DNA from: Streptomyces chartreusis
GTDB taxonomy: Bacteria; Actinomycetota; Actinomycetes; Streptomycetales; Streptomycetaceae
Direction of reading: 5' to 3'
Assembly: GCF_008704715.1 (NCBI RefSeq)
Contig: NZ_CP023689.1
Span: 6,076,001 to 6,140,000 of the forward strand
DNA length: 64,000 nucleotides
Part shown: positions 28,025 through 36,344 of the stretch, in pieces
Layout of the letters: the number at the start of each line of letters is the position of its first letter
How positions within the stretch are numbered: position 1 is the stretch's first letter
Notes under the pieces: model-generated
What the model was told of the DNA's origin: nothing
What the model saw: only the letters and a program-made list of their open reading frames with translations
Database searches by the model: none
Position numbers and translations under genes: made by a program

Positions 28025-29317
28025 TCAGACCTTTGTCACGTCCTCGACCTGGTCCTCCGGCTCCCGGCCGGGCGTCTTGAGATCGAACTTCGTGATCGCG
28101 AAGCGGAAGATCGCGTAGTAGACGGCTGCGAAACACAGGCCGATCGGGATCATCGCCCACGGTTTCGTCGCCAGGTTCCAGTTGATGATGTAGTCGATCA
28201 GGCCGGCCGAGAAGCTGAAGCCGTCGTGGACGCCCAGAGCCCAGGTGACCGCCATCGACACACCCGTCAGCAGCGCGTGGACCACGTACAGCATCGGGGC
28301 GACGAACAGGAACGAGTACTCGATCGGTTCCGTGATGCCGGTGACGAAGGACGTCAGGGCCACCGACGTCATCAGCCCGCCGACCTCCTTGCGGCGGCTC
28401 GGCCGCGCGCAGTGCGTCATGGCGAGGGCGGCCGCCGGCAGCGCGAACATCATGATCGGGAAGAAGCCCGAGGTGAACTGACCGGCGTCCGGGTCGCCCG
28501 CGAGGAACATGTTGATGTCGCCGTGCACCACCGTGCCGTCCGGCTTGGTGAAGGTGCCGAACTGGAACCAGATGGGCACGTTGAGGAACTGGTGCAGCCC
28601 CACGACCAGCAACGCCCGGTTCGCGACGCCGAACACGCCTGCGCCCCAGGCGTCCAGGCCGTCCATCCAGTCGCTGAAGCTCTCCAGCGCGTCACCGATC
28701 GGCGGCCACACCCACAGGCAGAGCGCCGCGAAGGCGATCGACACGAACGCCATGATGATCGGGACCAGACGCCGGCCGTTGAAGAAGCCGAGCCAGTCCA
28801 CCAGCTTCGTACGGTGATAGCGGGCCCAGAAGAACGCGGCCAGCAGACCCACCACGATGCCGCCGAACACCCCCGGGTTCTGGTACTCGAACACGGTCAC
28901 CGTGCCGTCCTGCACCTGGCAGCCGACGTTCGGCACGGCCTTCGAGCCCTCGGGGCAGTCCTCCGGGAACTGGCGCAGCACGTTGTAGTAGACGAGGAAC
29001 CCCACGACCGCAGCGAGCGCCGTCGAGCCGTCGGACTTCTTCGCCATGCCGATGGCCACACCCACGCAGAACAGCAGCGGCAGCCCCAGCGCACCGTCCA
29101 GCAGCGCCCCGCCCGCGCCCACCATCACCTTGGAGACATCGGTCCAGCCGAGCCCGTCGTCGCCGAACACATCAGGCTGGCCGAGGCGGTTGAGGATGCC
29201 GGCGGCGGGCAGGACGGCGATCGGGAGCTGGAGACTGCGCCCCATCTTCTGCAGTCCCTGGAACGCGGTGTTCCAACGGGCGCGCGCAGGACTGATGGCG
29301 GAGCTGTCGGCACTCAT
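28025..29317 (-). CDS. nagE1: PTS GlcNAc-type permease EIIC, NagE1 paralogue
   Basis: A 430-aa EIIC closely similar to the neighbouring NagE2 (LQKMGRSLQLPIAVLPAAG, HGDINMFLAGDPDAGQFTSGFFP, GITEPIEYSFLF). It carries an extra Cys-containing external loop (FPEDCPEGSKAVPNVGCQVQDG) absent from NagE2. ATG 29317 is supported by the conserved N-terminus; the longer frame crosses the dre site and is rejected. It is divergent from nagF, with a shared dre between them. The tandem arrangement looks like a local duplication. Confidence 0.92.
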   Translation of the reverse strand: MSADSSAISPARARWNTAFQGLQKMGRSLQLPIAVLPAAGILNRLGQPDVFGDDGLGWTDVSKVMVGAGGALLDGALGLPLLFCVGVAIGMAKKSDGSTALAAVVGFLVYYNVLRQFPEDCPEGSKAVPNVGCQVQDGTVTVFEYQNPGVFGGIVVGLLAAFFWARYHRTKLVDWLGFFNGRRLVPIIMAFVSIAFAALCLWVWPPIGDALESFSDWMDGLDAWGAGVFGVANRALLVVGLHQFLNVPIWFQFGTFTKPDGTVVHGDINMFLAGDPDAGQFTSGFFPIMMFALPAAALAMTHCARPSRRKEVGGLMTSVALTSFVTGITEPIEYSFLFVAPMLYVVHALLTGVSMAVTWALGVHDGFSFSAGLIDYIINWNLATKPWAMIPIGLCFAAVYYAIFRFAITKFDLKTPGREPEDQVEDVTKV

Positions 29318-29333
29318 GGACGCCCCTCGGTAA

Positions 29334-29349
29334 GGTGGTGTAGACCAGT
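29334..29349. promoter_or_regulatory. DasR-responsive element between nagE1 and nagF
   Basis: GGTGGTGTAGACCAGT, 17 bp upstream of the nagE1 ATG and 118 bp upstream of nagF, matching the dre consensus at most positions including the TAGACCA core. It can repress both divergent genes. Confidence 0.85.
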
Positions 29350-29466
29350 TGGCGACGGTTCCACTGTCGTGAACGTCATCCTTCGGCACCGACGGCATGA
29401 CCGCTCGCGAAGATGGGCCAACTGTGGGTTACTGCGACAAAGCGGTTCGGATCAGGGAGAAGGAAC

Positions 29467-29700
29467 ATGGCCAGCAAGGCTGAGAAGATCGTCGCCGGGC
29501 TCGGTGGCATCGACAACATCGAGGAGATCGAGGGCTGCATCACCCGGCTGCGCACCGAGGTCAGCGACCCCTCGCTGGTCGACGATTCCGCTCTGAAGGC
29601 CGCCGGCGCCCACGGCGTCGTGAAGATGGGCACCGCCATCCAGGTCGTCATCGGCACCGACGCCGACCCGATCGCGGCGGAGATCGAAGACATGATGTGA
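29467..29700 (+). CDS. nagF: PTS GlcNAc EIIB component NagF
   Basis: A 77-aa EIIB phosphocarrier. The phospho-accepting Cys is in the canonical EIEGCITRLRTEV segment, and the C-terminal half is GVVKMGTAIQVVIGTDADPIA. It passes the phosphate to sugar bound by NagE2/NagE1. ATG 29467 has GGGAGAAGG upstream. A strong terminator follows. Confidence 0.94.
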   Translation: MASKAEKIVAGLGGIDNIEEIEGCITRLRTEVSDPSLVDDSALKAAGAHGVVKMGTAIQVVIGTDADPIAAEIEDMM

Positions 29701-29719
29701 GCCTCCGGGCTCACCGCGA

Positions 29720-29760
29720 GGGGCCCCGTCCCGGGCGATCACAGCCGCGGGAGGGGCCCC
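29720..29760 (+). terminator. Intrinsic terminator after nagF
   Basis: A long imperfect stem: GGGGCCCC, TCCCG and GGC pair with GCC, CGGGA and GGGGCCCC around a GATCACA loop, followed by TTCCGT. It separates nagF from rph. Confidence 0.85.
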
Positions 29761-29785
29761 TTCCGTATGGGGCTAGGCTCACGCC

Positions 29786-30541
29786 ATGGCAGCTACCTCC
29801 TCAACGACCCGCATCGACGGGCGCACCCCCGAACAGCTCCGGCCGGTCACCATCGAGCGCGCCTGGTCCAAGCACGCGGAGGGCTCCGTCCTCGTCTCCT
29901 TCGGCGACACGAAGGTCCTGTGCACCGCCTCCTTCACCGAAGGCGTCCCGCGGTGGCGCAAGGGCAGCGGTGAGGGCTGGGTCACCGCGGAGTACGCCAT
30001 GCTGCCCCGCGCCACCAACACCCGGGGCGACCGCGAGTCCGTCCGCGGCAAGATCGGCGGCCGTACGCACGAGATCAGCCGCCTCATCGGACGCTCCCTG
30101 CGCGCGGTCATCGACTACAAGGCGCTCGGCGAGAACATGATCGTCCTCGACTGCGACGTCCTCCAGGCCGACGGCGGCACCCGTACCGCCGCCATCACCG
30201 GCGCCTACGTCGCCCTCGCTGACGCCATCGCCTGGGCCCAGGGCAGGAAGCTGATCAAGCCCGGCCGCAAGCCGCTCACCGGCACGGTCAGCGCCGTGTC
30301 CGTCGGCATCGTCGGCGGCGTCCCGCTCCTCGACCTGCGCTACGAGGAGGACGTGAAGGCCGACACCGACATGAACGTCGTCTGCACCGGCGACGGCCGC
30401 TTCGTCGAGGTCCAGGGCACCGCCGAGGCCGAGCCCTTCGCCCGCGAGGAGCTCAACTCCCTGCTGGACCTTGCCGTTTCCGGCTGCGGGGAGCTGGCGG
30501 AACTCCAGCGCAAGGCGCTTGATACCGTCCTCGAAAAGTAA
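29786..30541 (+). CDS. rph: Ribonuclease PH
   Basis: A 251-aa phosphorolytic 3'-5' exonuclease that trims tRNA 3' ends. Conserved blocks: [37 protein letters not shown], the [27 protein letters not shown] phosphate-binding segment, and [24 protein letters not shown]. Length is normal. rdgB lies two genes downstream, as is common in actinobacteria, here with a lipoprotein gene inserted. Confidence 0.96.
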   Translation: MAATSSTTRIDGRTPEQLRPVTIERAWSKHAEGSVLVSFGDTKVLCTASFTEGVPRWRKGSGEGWVTAEYAMLPRATNTRGDRESVRGKIGGRTHEISRLIGRSLRAVIDYKALGENMIVLDCDVLQADGGTRTAAITGAYVALADAIAWAQGRKLIKPGRKPLTGTVSAVSVGIVGGVPLLDLRYEEDVKADTDMNVVCTGDGRFVEVQGTAEAEPFAREELNSLLDLAVSGCGELAELQRKALDTVLEK

Positions 30542-30556
30542 AGGACGCCCCAAGTC

Positions 30557-30586
30557 GGGCCGCGTCCTCGGGCAACCGCGCGGCCC
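30557..30586 (+). terminator. Terminator-like hairpin after rph
   Basis: 8-bp arms GGGCCGCG and CGCGGCCC around a 14-base loop, 16 bp after the rph stop and followed by TTCC. Confidence 0.6.
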
Positions 30587-30686
30587 TTCCCGGCGTCACT
30601 AGGGGTACGGGCGTACGGCACACCGCTGTGCGCCCGGCCAGTGACACGGGGGCCTGCGAGGCCTGAGCAGGAGGGGAACGTCAAGC

Positions 30687-31091
30687 ATGGCCACGAGCCG
30701 ACGACGCCGGAGCCGTATCGCCATAGCCGCCGCAGCCATCGCGGCGGTCGGGCTGACGGCAGGGCTGACCACCGGCTGCGACGCCGTCAACAAGGCACTG
30801 GACTGCGTCCAGACCGCCGACGCCATCGCCGACAGCGTCACGGAACTCCAGCAGGCCGTGGAGAGCGCCGCGAACGACCCGACGCAGCTGGAGGAGTCGC
30901 TGACCTCCATAGACAAGAACCTCGACAAGATCGGCGACAAGACCGACAACACCGACGTCAACAAGGCGGTGGACGACCTCCAGCAGGCCGTCACCAACGT
31001 CCGCGACGCGGTCAAGAACGGCGACGAGACCCCTGACATCAGCCCGGTCACGGATGCGGCGGGCGAACTCACCAAGGTCTGCACGCCGTAA
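30687..31091 (+). CDS. Secreted lipoprotein, hypothetical (134 aa)
   Basis: ATG 30687 has GGAGGGGAA upstream. The N-terminus is an Arg-rich lipoprotein signal (SRRRRSRIAIAAAAIAA, lipobox LTTGC, Cys near residue 31). The mature part is acidic and helical with heptad-like repeats (SVTELQQAVESAANDPTQLEESL; VDDLQQAVTNVRDAV), suggesting a coiled coil. A second Cys pair (DCVQ and KVCTP) may form a disulfide. The function is unknown. Confidence 0.82.
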   Translation: MATSRRRRSRIAIAAAAIAAVGLTAGLTTGCDAVNKALDCVQTADAIADSVTELQQAVESAANDPTQLEESLTSIDKNLDKIGDKTDNTDVNKAVDDLQQAVTNVRDAVKNGDETPDISPVTDAAGELTKVCTP

Positions 31092-31158
31092 CGCTGCGAC
31101 GGCTGGGGCGGTGCGCCTCGTCTGCCGGGTTCCGCCGGTGGGCGGCCACAGGCTCGTG

Positions 31159-31188
31159 GTGGCTGGTCGCGCAGTTCCCCGCGCCCCT
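31159..31188 (-). repeat. Dispersed repeat, copy C (30-bp core)
   Basis: GTGGCTGGTCGCGCAGTTCC followed by CCGCGCCCCT is the core of the 43-bp elements at 17811 and 22853. The flanking bases diverge. It lies between the lipoprotein gene and rdgB. Confidence 0.85.
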
Positions 31189-31246
31189 TTTCGGCCGCTC
31201 CGCGGCCGCCTTGGGGCGCCCGGGCCTGCCTGGCTACTGTGTCGCC

Positions 31247-31849
31247 ATGACCCGCCTCATCCTCGCCACCCGTAACGCCGGAAAGATCACCGAGCTCCGG
31301 GCGATCCTCGCCGACGCAGGTCTCGATCACGAGCTCGTCGGCGCGGACGCCTACCCGGAGATCCCCGACGTCAAGGAAACTGGCGTCACCTTCGCCGAGA
31401 ACGCGCTGCTGAAGGCGCATGCCCTGGCGCAGGCGACCGGACTGCCCGCCGTCGCCGACGACTCCGGGCTCTGCGTCGACGTGCTCAACGGCGCCCCCGG
31501 CATCTTCTCGGCCCGCTGGGCCGGCCGGCACGGCGACGACACGGCCAACCTGGACCTGTTGCTGGCCCAGCTCTCCGACATCGACGAGGCCCACCGCGGC
31601 GCCCACTTCGCCTGCGCCGCGGCCCTCGCCCTGCCCGACGGCACGGAGCGGGTGGTCGAGGGACAGCTCCGGGGCGTCCTGCGACATGTCCCCGCCGGCA
31701 CGAACGGCTTCGGCTACGACCCGGTTCTGCAGCCGGAGGGCGAGACGCGGACCTGCGCGGAACTGACGGCGGAGGAGAAGAACGCGATCAGCCACCGCGG
31801 CAAGGCGTTCCGGGGCCTGGTGCCGGTGGTGCGGGAGCTGGTGGGCTGA
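31247..31849 (+). CDS. rdgB: Non-canonical purine NTP pyrophosphatase (RdgB/HAM1)
   Basis: A 200-aa house-cleaning enzyme hydrolysing dITP/XTP. Signatures: LILATRNAGKITELRAIL at the N-terminus, TGLPAVADDSGLCVDVLNGAPGIFSARWAG, and the C-terminal GFGYDPVLQPEGETRTCAEL plus ISHRGKAF. ATG 31247 gives the canonical start. It ends just before a strong bidirectional terminator shared with the tRNA. Confidence 0.95.
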   Translation: MTRLILATRNAGKITELRAILADAGLDHELVGADAYPEIPDVKETGVTFAENALLKAHALAQATGLPAVADDSGLCVDVLNGAPGIFSARWAGRHGDDTANLDLLLAQLSDIDEAHRGAHFACAAALALPDGTERVVEGQLRGVLRHVPAGTNGFGYDPVLQPEGETRTCAELTAEEKNAISHRGKAFRGLVPVVRELVG

Positions 31850-31860
31850 GGAGCGTACGG

Positions 31861-31900
31861 AAACGGCCTGCGTATCGATCCTTCGATCCGCAGGCCGTTT
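31861..31900. terminator. Bidirectional terminator between rdgB and tRNA-Leu
   Basis: 12-bp perfect arms AAACGGCCTGCG and CGCAGGCCGTTT with a smaller inner ATCG/CGAT stem. AAA and TTT borders make it usable in both directions. Confidence 0.92.
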
Positions 31901-31903
31901 ATG

Positions 31904-31987
31904 TGCGGCGGAAGGGATTCGAACCCTCAAGCCCGCTAAGGGCCACAGGACCTAAACCTGCTGTGTCAACCATTGCACCACCGCCGC
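31904..31987 (-). tRNA. tRNA-Leu, anticodon UAG
   Basis: On the minus strand the 7-bp acceptor stem GCGGCGG/CCGCCGC, the D arm with GGT, a GCAGG/CCTGT anticodon stem, the loop TTTAGGT (anticodon TAG), a long class II variable arm and the TTCGAATC T-loop are all visible. The 3' CCA is not encoded. It is not bldA, which would carry UAA. Confidence 0.95.
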
Positions 31988-32130
31988 TAGCCGTCTGTCA
32001 TCGTACCGGCACTCGTCGACGGCCCGTCGCCTCCCCTGCATCACGTACTGGTGATCGCATGGCAGTTGGGGCAGGGAGCGCAGGCCGGTGTTCGAGTGGG
32101 CCGGCCTGGCTCCTGGTGGGTGGAGCTCGG

Positions 32131-32598
32131 TCAGATGCCCAGGTCCTTGATGATCTTCGCCACGTGGCCGGTCGCCTTGACGTTGTACAGGGCCCGCTCG
32201 ACCTTGCCGTCCTCGTCCACGACCACCGTCGAGCGGATGACGCCGACGACCGTCTTGCCGTAGAGCTTCTTCTCGCCGAAGGCGCCGTAGGACTCCAGGA
32301 CCTTCTTGTCCGGGTCGCCGACCAGCGTGACCTTCAGGGACTCCTTCTCGCGGAACTTCGCGAGCTTCTCCGGCTTGTCGGGGGAGACGCCGATGACGTC
32401 GTAGCCGGCGCCGGCCAGCAGCTCCAGGTTGTCCGTGAAGTCACAGGCCTGCTTGGTGCAGCCGGGCGTCAGGGCGGCCGGGTAGAAGTAGACGATGACC
32501 TTGCGGCCCTTGTGGTCCGACAGGGACACGTCGTTGCCGTCGGCGTCGGGCAGGGTGAAGGCGGGGGCCACGTCCCCCGGCTGGAGTCGCTCGCTCAT
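32131..32598 (-). CDS. bcp: Thioredoxin-dependent peroxiredoxin, BCP/PrxQ type
   Basis: A 155-aa peroxidase. The peroxidatic Cys47 and resolving Cys52 are in ALTPGCTKQACDFTD. Other family strings are LQPGDVAPAFTLPDADG, KVIVYFYPAA, GVSPDKPEKLAKFREK and the C-terminal NVKATGHVAKIIKDL. ATG 32598 is the canonical start. It is divergent from the DUF3618 gene with 95 bp between. Confidence 0.96.
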   Translation of the reverse strand: MSERLQPGDVAPAFTLPDADGNDVSLSDHKGRKVIVYFYPAALTPGCTKQACDFTDNLELLAGAGYDVIGVSPDKPEKLAKFREKESLKVTLVGDPDKKVLESYGAFGEKKLYGKTVVGVIRSTVVVDEDGKVERALYNVKATGHVAKIIKDLGI

Positions 32599-32693
32599 CG
32601 AACCAGCGTAACCGGGGAGCCTGACAGTGCGGTCCGGCGAGGAACTGACAGACTGTCCGGAAACAGCATCAGCTTCACTTCGGAGGCCGAACG

Positions 32694-33023
32694 GTGGCGG
32701 ACACGTCGGACACCAGAACACCGGCGCAGATCGAGGCGGACATCAAAGCCCGCCGAGCAGCGCTGGCCGAGACGCTCGACGAGATCGGGGTGCGCGTCCA
32801 CCCGAAGACGATCGTCGGCGACGCCAAGGCCAAGGTCGTCTCGAACATCGACCACACCCTGGGGCGGGCCTATGTCGAGGTCAACCGGGCCGTGAGCGGG
32901 GTGACGGCCAAGTTCACCGACGAGGCGGGCGCGCCCAGGCTGGAGCGCATCGTGCCCGTCGCGCTCGTCGCCGTCGGCCTTGTCGGGCTGCTCGCCCTGG
33001 GCACGCGGCGCCGCAAGGGCTGA
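32694..33023 (+). CDS. DUF3618 membrane protein
   Basis: A 109-aa protein starting at GTG with GGAGGCCG upstream. The DUF3618 segment TPAQIEADIKARRAALAETLDEI is followed by one C-terminal membrane helix (IVPVALVAVGLVGLLAL) and a basic end. Such proteins are common beside bcp and GroES-like genes in Streptomyces. The function is unknown. Confidence 0.85.
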   Translation: MADTSDTRTPAQIEADIKARRAALAETLDEIGVRVHPKTIVGDAKAKVVSNIDHTLGRAYVEVNRAVSGVTAKFTDEAGAPRLERIVPVALVAVGLVGLLALGTRRRKG

Positions 33024-33074
33024 GGGGCGGACCCGAGGGCGTACGCGGGCGGTAAAGGCAGGTAGGTTCAAGGC

Positions 33075-33431
33075 GTGAGCGCCAAAAGCAACGAGCACAG
33101 CACCCACCACGACAAGCTGCCCATCCGGATGCTGCACGACCGTGTACTCGTGCGGCAGGACACCGGCGAGGGCGAGCGGCGTTCCGGTGGCGGCATCCTG
33201 ATCCCCGCCACCGCGGCCGTGGGCCGTCGGCTGGCCTGGGCCGAGGTCGTCGCGGTGGGGCAGAACGTACGCACCGTGGAGACCGGTGACCGGGTGCTGT
33301 ACGACCCGGAGGACCGCGCCGAGGTCGAGGTGCGCGGGGTCGCGTACGTGCTCATGCGCGAGCGTGATCTGCATGCCGTGGCCGCCGACCGGTTCGAGGG
33401 GGCGGAGGACTCCACGGGGCTCTACCTGTAG
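33075..33431 (+). CDS. GroES-like (chaperonin-10 fold) protein
   Basis: A 118-aa protein with the Cpn10 beta-barrel strings LPIRMLHDRVLVRQD, RRSGGGILIPATA, AEVVAVGQNVRTVETGDRVLYD and GVAYVLMRERDLHAV. It has an N-terminal extension and no groEL beside it, so it is probably a paralogue of the main GroES and may not be a GroEL partner. The start is GTG 33075. A terminator follows. Confidence 0.85.
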   Translation: MSAKSNEHSTHHDKLPIRMLHDRVLVRQDTGEGERRSGGGILIPATAAVGRRLAWAEVVAVGQNVRTVETGDRVLYDPEDRAEVEVRGVAYVLMRERDLHAVAADRFEGAEDSTGLYL

Positions 33432-33458
33432 TCCGCTCCACCTCGGGATCGACGGTTC

Positions 33459-33492
33459 GAAGGGGCTGGTGACCATCGTCACCGGCCCCTTC
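33459..33492 (+). terminator. Intrinsic terminator after the GroES-like gene
   Basis: A 15-bp stem GAAGGGGCTGGTGAC with GTCACCGGCCCCTTC (one T:G wobble), loop CATC, followed by TGTTTCTTTT. Confidence 0.9.
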
Positions 33493-33521
33493 CGCTGTTT
33501 CTTTTGCTAGTTTTGAAGGAA

Positions 33522-33564
33522 CCCGACGAGACGCGCCGTACCGGGATGTACGCAAAGACGACGC
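33522..33564 (+). ncRNA. Guanidine-III (ykkC-III) riboswitch
   Basis: The segment carries the ordered elements of the class: CCCG, then ACGAG, then ACGCGCCGTACC, the closing CGGG, a short linker, then AAAGACGACGC. P1 is CCCG (33522-33525) with CGGG (33542-33545). The pseudoknot helix GCGCCGT (33533-33539) pairs with ACGACGC (33558-33564) apart from one C:A. This follows the Thermobifida fusca guanidine-III aptamer almost element by element. It sits 38 bp before the start of an SMR exporter, the classic regulated gene. The CACGTCGTACGTC stretch behind it could serve as the expression platform. Confidence 0.85.
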
Positions 33565-33601
33565 ACCCCGTTTCACGTCGTACGTCTCGGAGGTGCCTGT
33601 C

Positions 33602-33922
33602 ATGGCCTGGGTTCTGCTCGTCGTCGCCGGTCTGCTAGAGGTCGGCTGGTCGATCGGCATGAAGTACACCGACGGATTCACCCGGCTCGTCCCCAGCCTG
33701 TTCACCGGGGCCGGCATCGTCGCCAGCATGCTGCTGCTGTCCTACGCCGCGAGGTCCCTGCCCATCGGCACCGCCTACGGCGTGTGGGTGGGCATCGGTG
33801 CGGCCGGTGCCGCGGTGGTCGGCATGGTCGTGCTGGGGGAGCCGGCCACCGCCGCGCGGATCTTCTTCGTCTGTCTGCTGCTGGTCTCGGTGGTGGGGCT
33901 CAAGGCGACCAGCGGTCACTGA
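33602..33922 (+). CDS. gdx: SMR-family exporter, guanidinium exporter (Gdx/SugE) type
   Basis: A 106-aa four-helix membrane protein that should act as a dual-topology dimer. The active-site Glu is in LLEVGWSIGMKYTDGFTR, and the GTAYGVWVGIGAAGAAVVGM and GEPATAARIFFV segments follow the family. The SugE-like sequence and the guanidine-III riboswitch upstream argue for proton-coupled export of guanidinium rather than multidrug export. GGAGG lies 8 bp before ATG 33602. Confidence 0.92.
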   Translation: MAWVLLVVAGLLEVGWSIGMKYTDGFTRLVPSLFTGAGIVASMLLLSYAARSLPIGTAYGVWVGIGAAGAAVVGMVVLGEPATAARIFFVCLLLVSVVGLKATSGH

Positions 33923-33932
33923 GCCCCGGCGG

Positions 33933-36344
33933 TCACGGCCGGCGGGTGGTGCTGAGCGTCCCGGCCGTGTTCCCGGATGTCCCTCCGCCGCCGGTGTCGG
34001 TCCCGCCGGTGGAGCTGTCCCCGCCGGTCGCTCCGCCGGTGTCCGTGCCGCCCGAGTCGGTGCCGCCGTCGGTGGTGCCGCCGTCCGTGGTGCCTCCGTC
34101 GGTGGTGCCGCCGGTGTCGGTGCCGCCGGTCGCGCCGCCGTCCGTGGTGCCCCCGTCGGTGGTGCCGCCGTTCGTCGTGTCACCGGTGGTGGCGCCGCCG
34201 GTGTCGCCCGGGGTCTCGCCGCCGGTCTGGCCCTCGGTGTCCTGGCCGCCGGTCGTCGTCTCCCCGGTGGTGCCGTCCTCGTCCTGGTCGCCGGAGTCCT
34301 CGTCGCCCTCGGTGGGGTCGGTCGTCGGGTACTGCGGCTCGTCGGCGCCCTCCTGGAGCTGGAGGTCGAACTCGCCGACCGGCTTGCCCTTCAGGGCCTC
34401 CTTGGTGAACTGGGCCCAGATGTCGGTGGGCGCCCCGCCGCCGTTGATGCGGTCCAGGCCCATCACGCCGTACAGCGACTTGTGCTTGGCCGTGACCGGG
34501 TCCTGGCCCATGACGGCGACGACGGTGGCCAGTTCGGGCGTGTACCCGGCGAACCAGGCGGCGGTGTCCTCCTCCGCCGTGCCGGTCTTGCCCGCGGCGG
34601 GCCGGCCGGCGGCCAGGGCCGCGGTTGCGGTGCCGTTGTCGACGACGCTCTGCAGGACGGACGTCGTGGTGTCGGCGGCCTCGCGGCTGACGACCTGGGA
34701 GGTCTTGCGCTCCGGCAGCTCGATGACGTCGGCGCCGTCCTTGGTGATCCTGTCGACCATCGTGTACGTGCCGTGCTTGCCGTGGTTGGCGAGCGTCGCG
34801 TAGGCCTCCGCCATGTCGAGGACGCTGGCGGTGGCGGTGCCGAGGGCGATCGACGGGTACGGCTGGAGGTCGGGGGTGCCGGTCGGCAGCCCGAGCTCGA
34901 TCGCGGTGTCCTTCACCTTCTCGGGGCCGACGTCCACGGCCATCTGCGCGTACACCGAGTTCACGGAGGAGTCGGTGGCCTTGCGGACGGTGATGTCGCC
35001 GTAGGAGTGCTGGTCCTCGTTCTCCGGGGCGTAGGTGCCGGTCCAGCCCTGGACGGGGCGCTGGTTGGTGCCGTCGTAGATCGTGTTCGGGGTGATCTGG
35101 CGGCCGTCCTGGGTGGTGGAGCCGTTCTCCACGGCCGAGGTGAACACGAACGGCTTGAAGGTGGAGCCGACCTGGAAGTCCCTGCGGGTGGCGTTCGGGG
35201 TGTACTGCTTGACGTAGTCGATGCCGTTGTACATCGCGACGACCTTGCCGGTCTTCGGGTCGACGGAGGCGCCGCCCGCGCGGACGTACTTGTCGACCTT
35301 GTTGTTCTTCTTGTCCAGCTTGGCCATCAGCTGGTCGTTGACGGCGTCGACGAAGGCGTTCTGCTTGTCCTTCTGGAGGGTGGTGGTGATGCGGTAACCG
35401 CCGAGCTCCAGCTCCTCGGCGCTGACGATCTTGTTCTGGGTCAGGTAGTCCTTGACGATCTGGACGATGTAGCCGCGCTGACCGGAGAGGTTGGTGGAGG
35501 TCGAGGCCTCCTTCGGCGCCGGGAACTTCATGCCCGCCCGCTTCGACTCGCTGAGCCAGCCCTTGGTGACCATGCCGTCCAGGACGTAGTTCCAGCGGGC
35601 GACGGCCGCGGACTTGTTCTCCGGGTGGGCGACGACGTCGTACTCGCTGGGCGCGTTGACCAGCGCCGCCAGGTACGCGGAGCGGGCCGGGTCGAGGTCC
35701 TTGGCGTCCATGCCGTAGTAGGCCTGGGCGGCGGCCTGGATGCCGTAGGCGTTGCGGCCGAAGAAGCTGGTGTTGAGGTAGCCCTCGAGGATCTCGTCCT
35801 TGGTCTTCTCGCGATCGAGCTTGATCGCGATGATGAACTCCTTGGCCTTGCGGGTGACCGTCTGGTCCTGGCGCAGGTAGTAGTTCTTCACGTACTGCTG
35901 GGTGATCGTGGAGCCGGACTGCTTGCCCTTGCCGGTGGCCGTGTTCCAGGCGGCCCGCAGCATCGCCTTGGGGTCGATGGCCGACTCGGAGTAGAAGTCG
36001 CGGTCCTCGGCGGCCAGGATCGCGTGCTGGGCGGCCTTGGACATCTGCGCGAGGGTGACGTTCTCCCGGTTGACCTCGCCGTCGCGGGCGATCACCGAGC
36101 CGTCCGCGTACATGTAGACGTTGGCCTGCTTGGTCGCGAGCGCGTTGGCCGGCGGGATCTTGACCAGGGAGTAGGCCAGGAAGAACCCGCCGACGAGCAG
36201 CAGCGTGCCGACGACGAAGGTGGCAAGGACCATGCGCCAGGTCGGGATGATCCGCCGCCAGCCCGTCCTCTTCGGCCGCTTGGGCTTCCCGCTCTGCGGC
36301 TGTGGCTGGGCCTGCGGCTCCTGCGGCTGCGGCTCGTCACTCAT
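33933..36344 (-). CDS. Bifunctional class A penicillin-binding protein
   Basis: An 803-aa peptidoglycan synthase. A short Pro/Gln-rich cytoplasmic N-terminus and one membrane helix (about residues 36-58) precede a glycosyltransferase domain (AILAAEDRDFYSE with the catalytic Glu; GGSTITQQ-like SGSTITQQYVKN). The transpeptidase domain has Ser394 in GSTFKPF, an SVN motif (SSVNSVY) and KTG near residue 585 (AAGKTGTAEED). The last roughly 100 residues are a Thr/Gly/Asp-rich repeat tail. ATG 36344 is chosen; 59 further upstream codons lack similarity. It is convergent with the SMR gene, 10 bp apart. Confidence 0.94.
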   Translation of the reverse strand: MSDEPQPQEPQAQPQPQSGKPKRPKRTGWRRIIPTWRMVLATFVVGTLLLVGGFFLAYSLVKIPPANALATKQANVYMYADGSVIARDGEVNRENVTLAQMSKAAQHAILAAEDRDFYSESAIDPKAMLRAAWNTATGKGKQSGSTITQQYVKNYYLRQDQTVTRKAKEFIIAIKLDREKTKDEILEGYLNTSFFGRNAYGIQAAAQAYYGMDAKDLDPARSAYLAALVNAPSEYDVVAHPENKSAAVARWNYVLDGMVTKGWLSESKRAGMKFPAPKEASTSTNLSGQRGYIVQIVKDYLTQNKIVSAEELELGGYRITTTLQKDKQNAFVDAVNDQLMAKLDKKNNKVDKYVRAGGASVDPKTGKVVAMYNGIDYVKQYTPNATRRDFQVGSTFKPFVFTSAVENGSTTQDGRQITPNTIYDGTNQRPVQGWTGTYAPENEDQHSYGDITVRKATDSSVNSVYAQMAVDVGPEKVKDTAIELGLPTGTPDLQPYPSIALGTATASVLDMAEAYATLANHGKHGTYTMVDRITKDGADVIELPERKTSQVVSREAADTTTSVLQSVVDNGTATAALAAGRPAAGKTGTAEEDTAAWFAGYTPELATVVAVMGQDPVTAKHKSLYGVMGLDRINGGGAPTDIWAQFTKEALKGKPVGEFDLQLQEGADEPQYPTTDPTEGDEDSGDQDEDGTTGETTTGGQDTEGQTGGETPGDTGGATTGDTTNGGTTDGGTTDGGATGGTDTGGTTDGGTTDGGTTDGGTDSGGTDTGGATGGDSSTGGTDTGGGGTSGNTAGTLSTTRRP
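33960..34310 (-). repeat. Degenerate tandem repeats encoding the Thr-Gly-Asp tail of the penicillin-binding protein
   Basis: Imperfect 15-bp units encode TTDGG/TDTGG pentapeptides about 15 times over. The unit number is expected to vary between strains by slippage. The tail would be outside the membrane, in the wall space. Confidence 0.8.

Noticed and set aside
31904-31987. tRNA-Leu considered as bldA
   Set aside because: The anticodon reads UAG. bldA would be UAA.
33960-34310. Tandem repeats considered as CRISPR or VNTR locus
   Set aside because: The repeats are in-frame 15-bp coding units of the PBP tail, with no unique spacers. No CRISPR array or cas gene was seen in the window.
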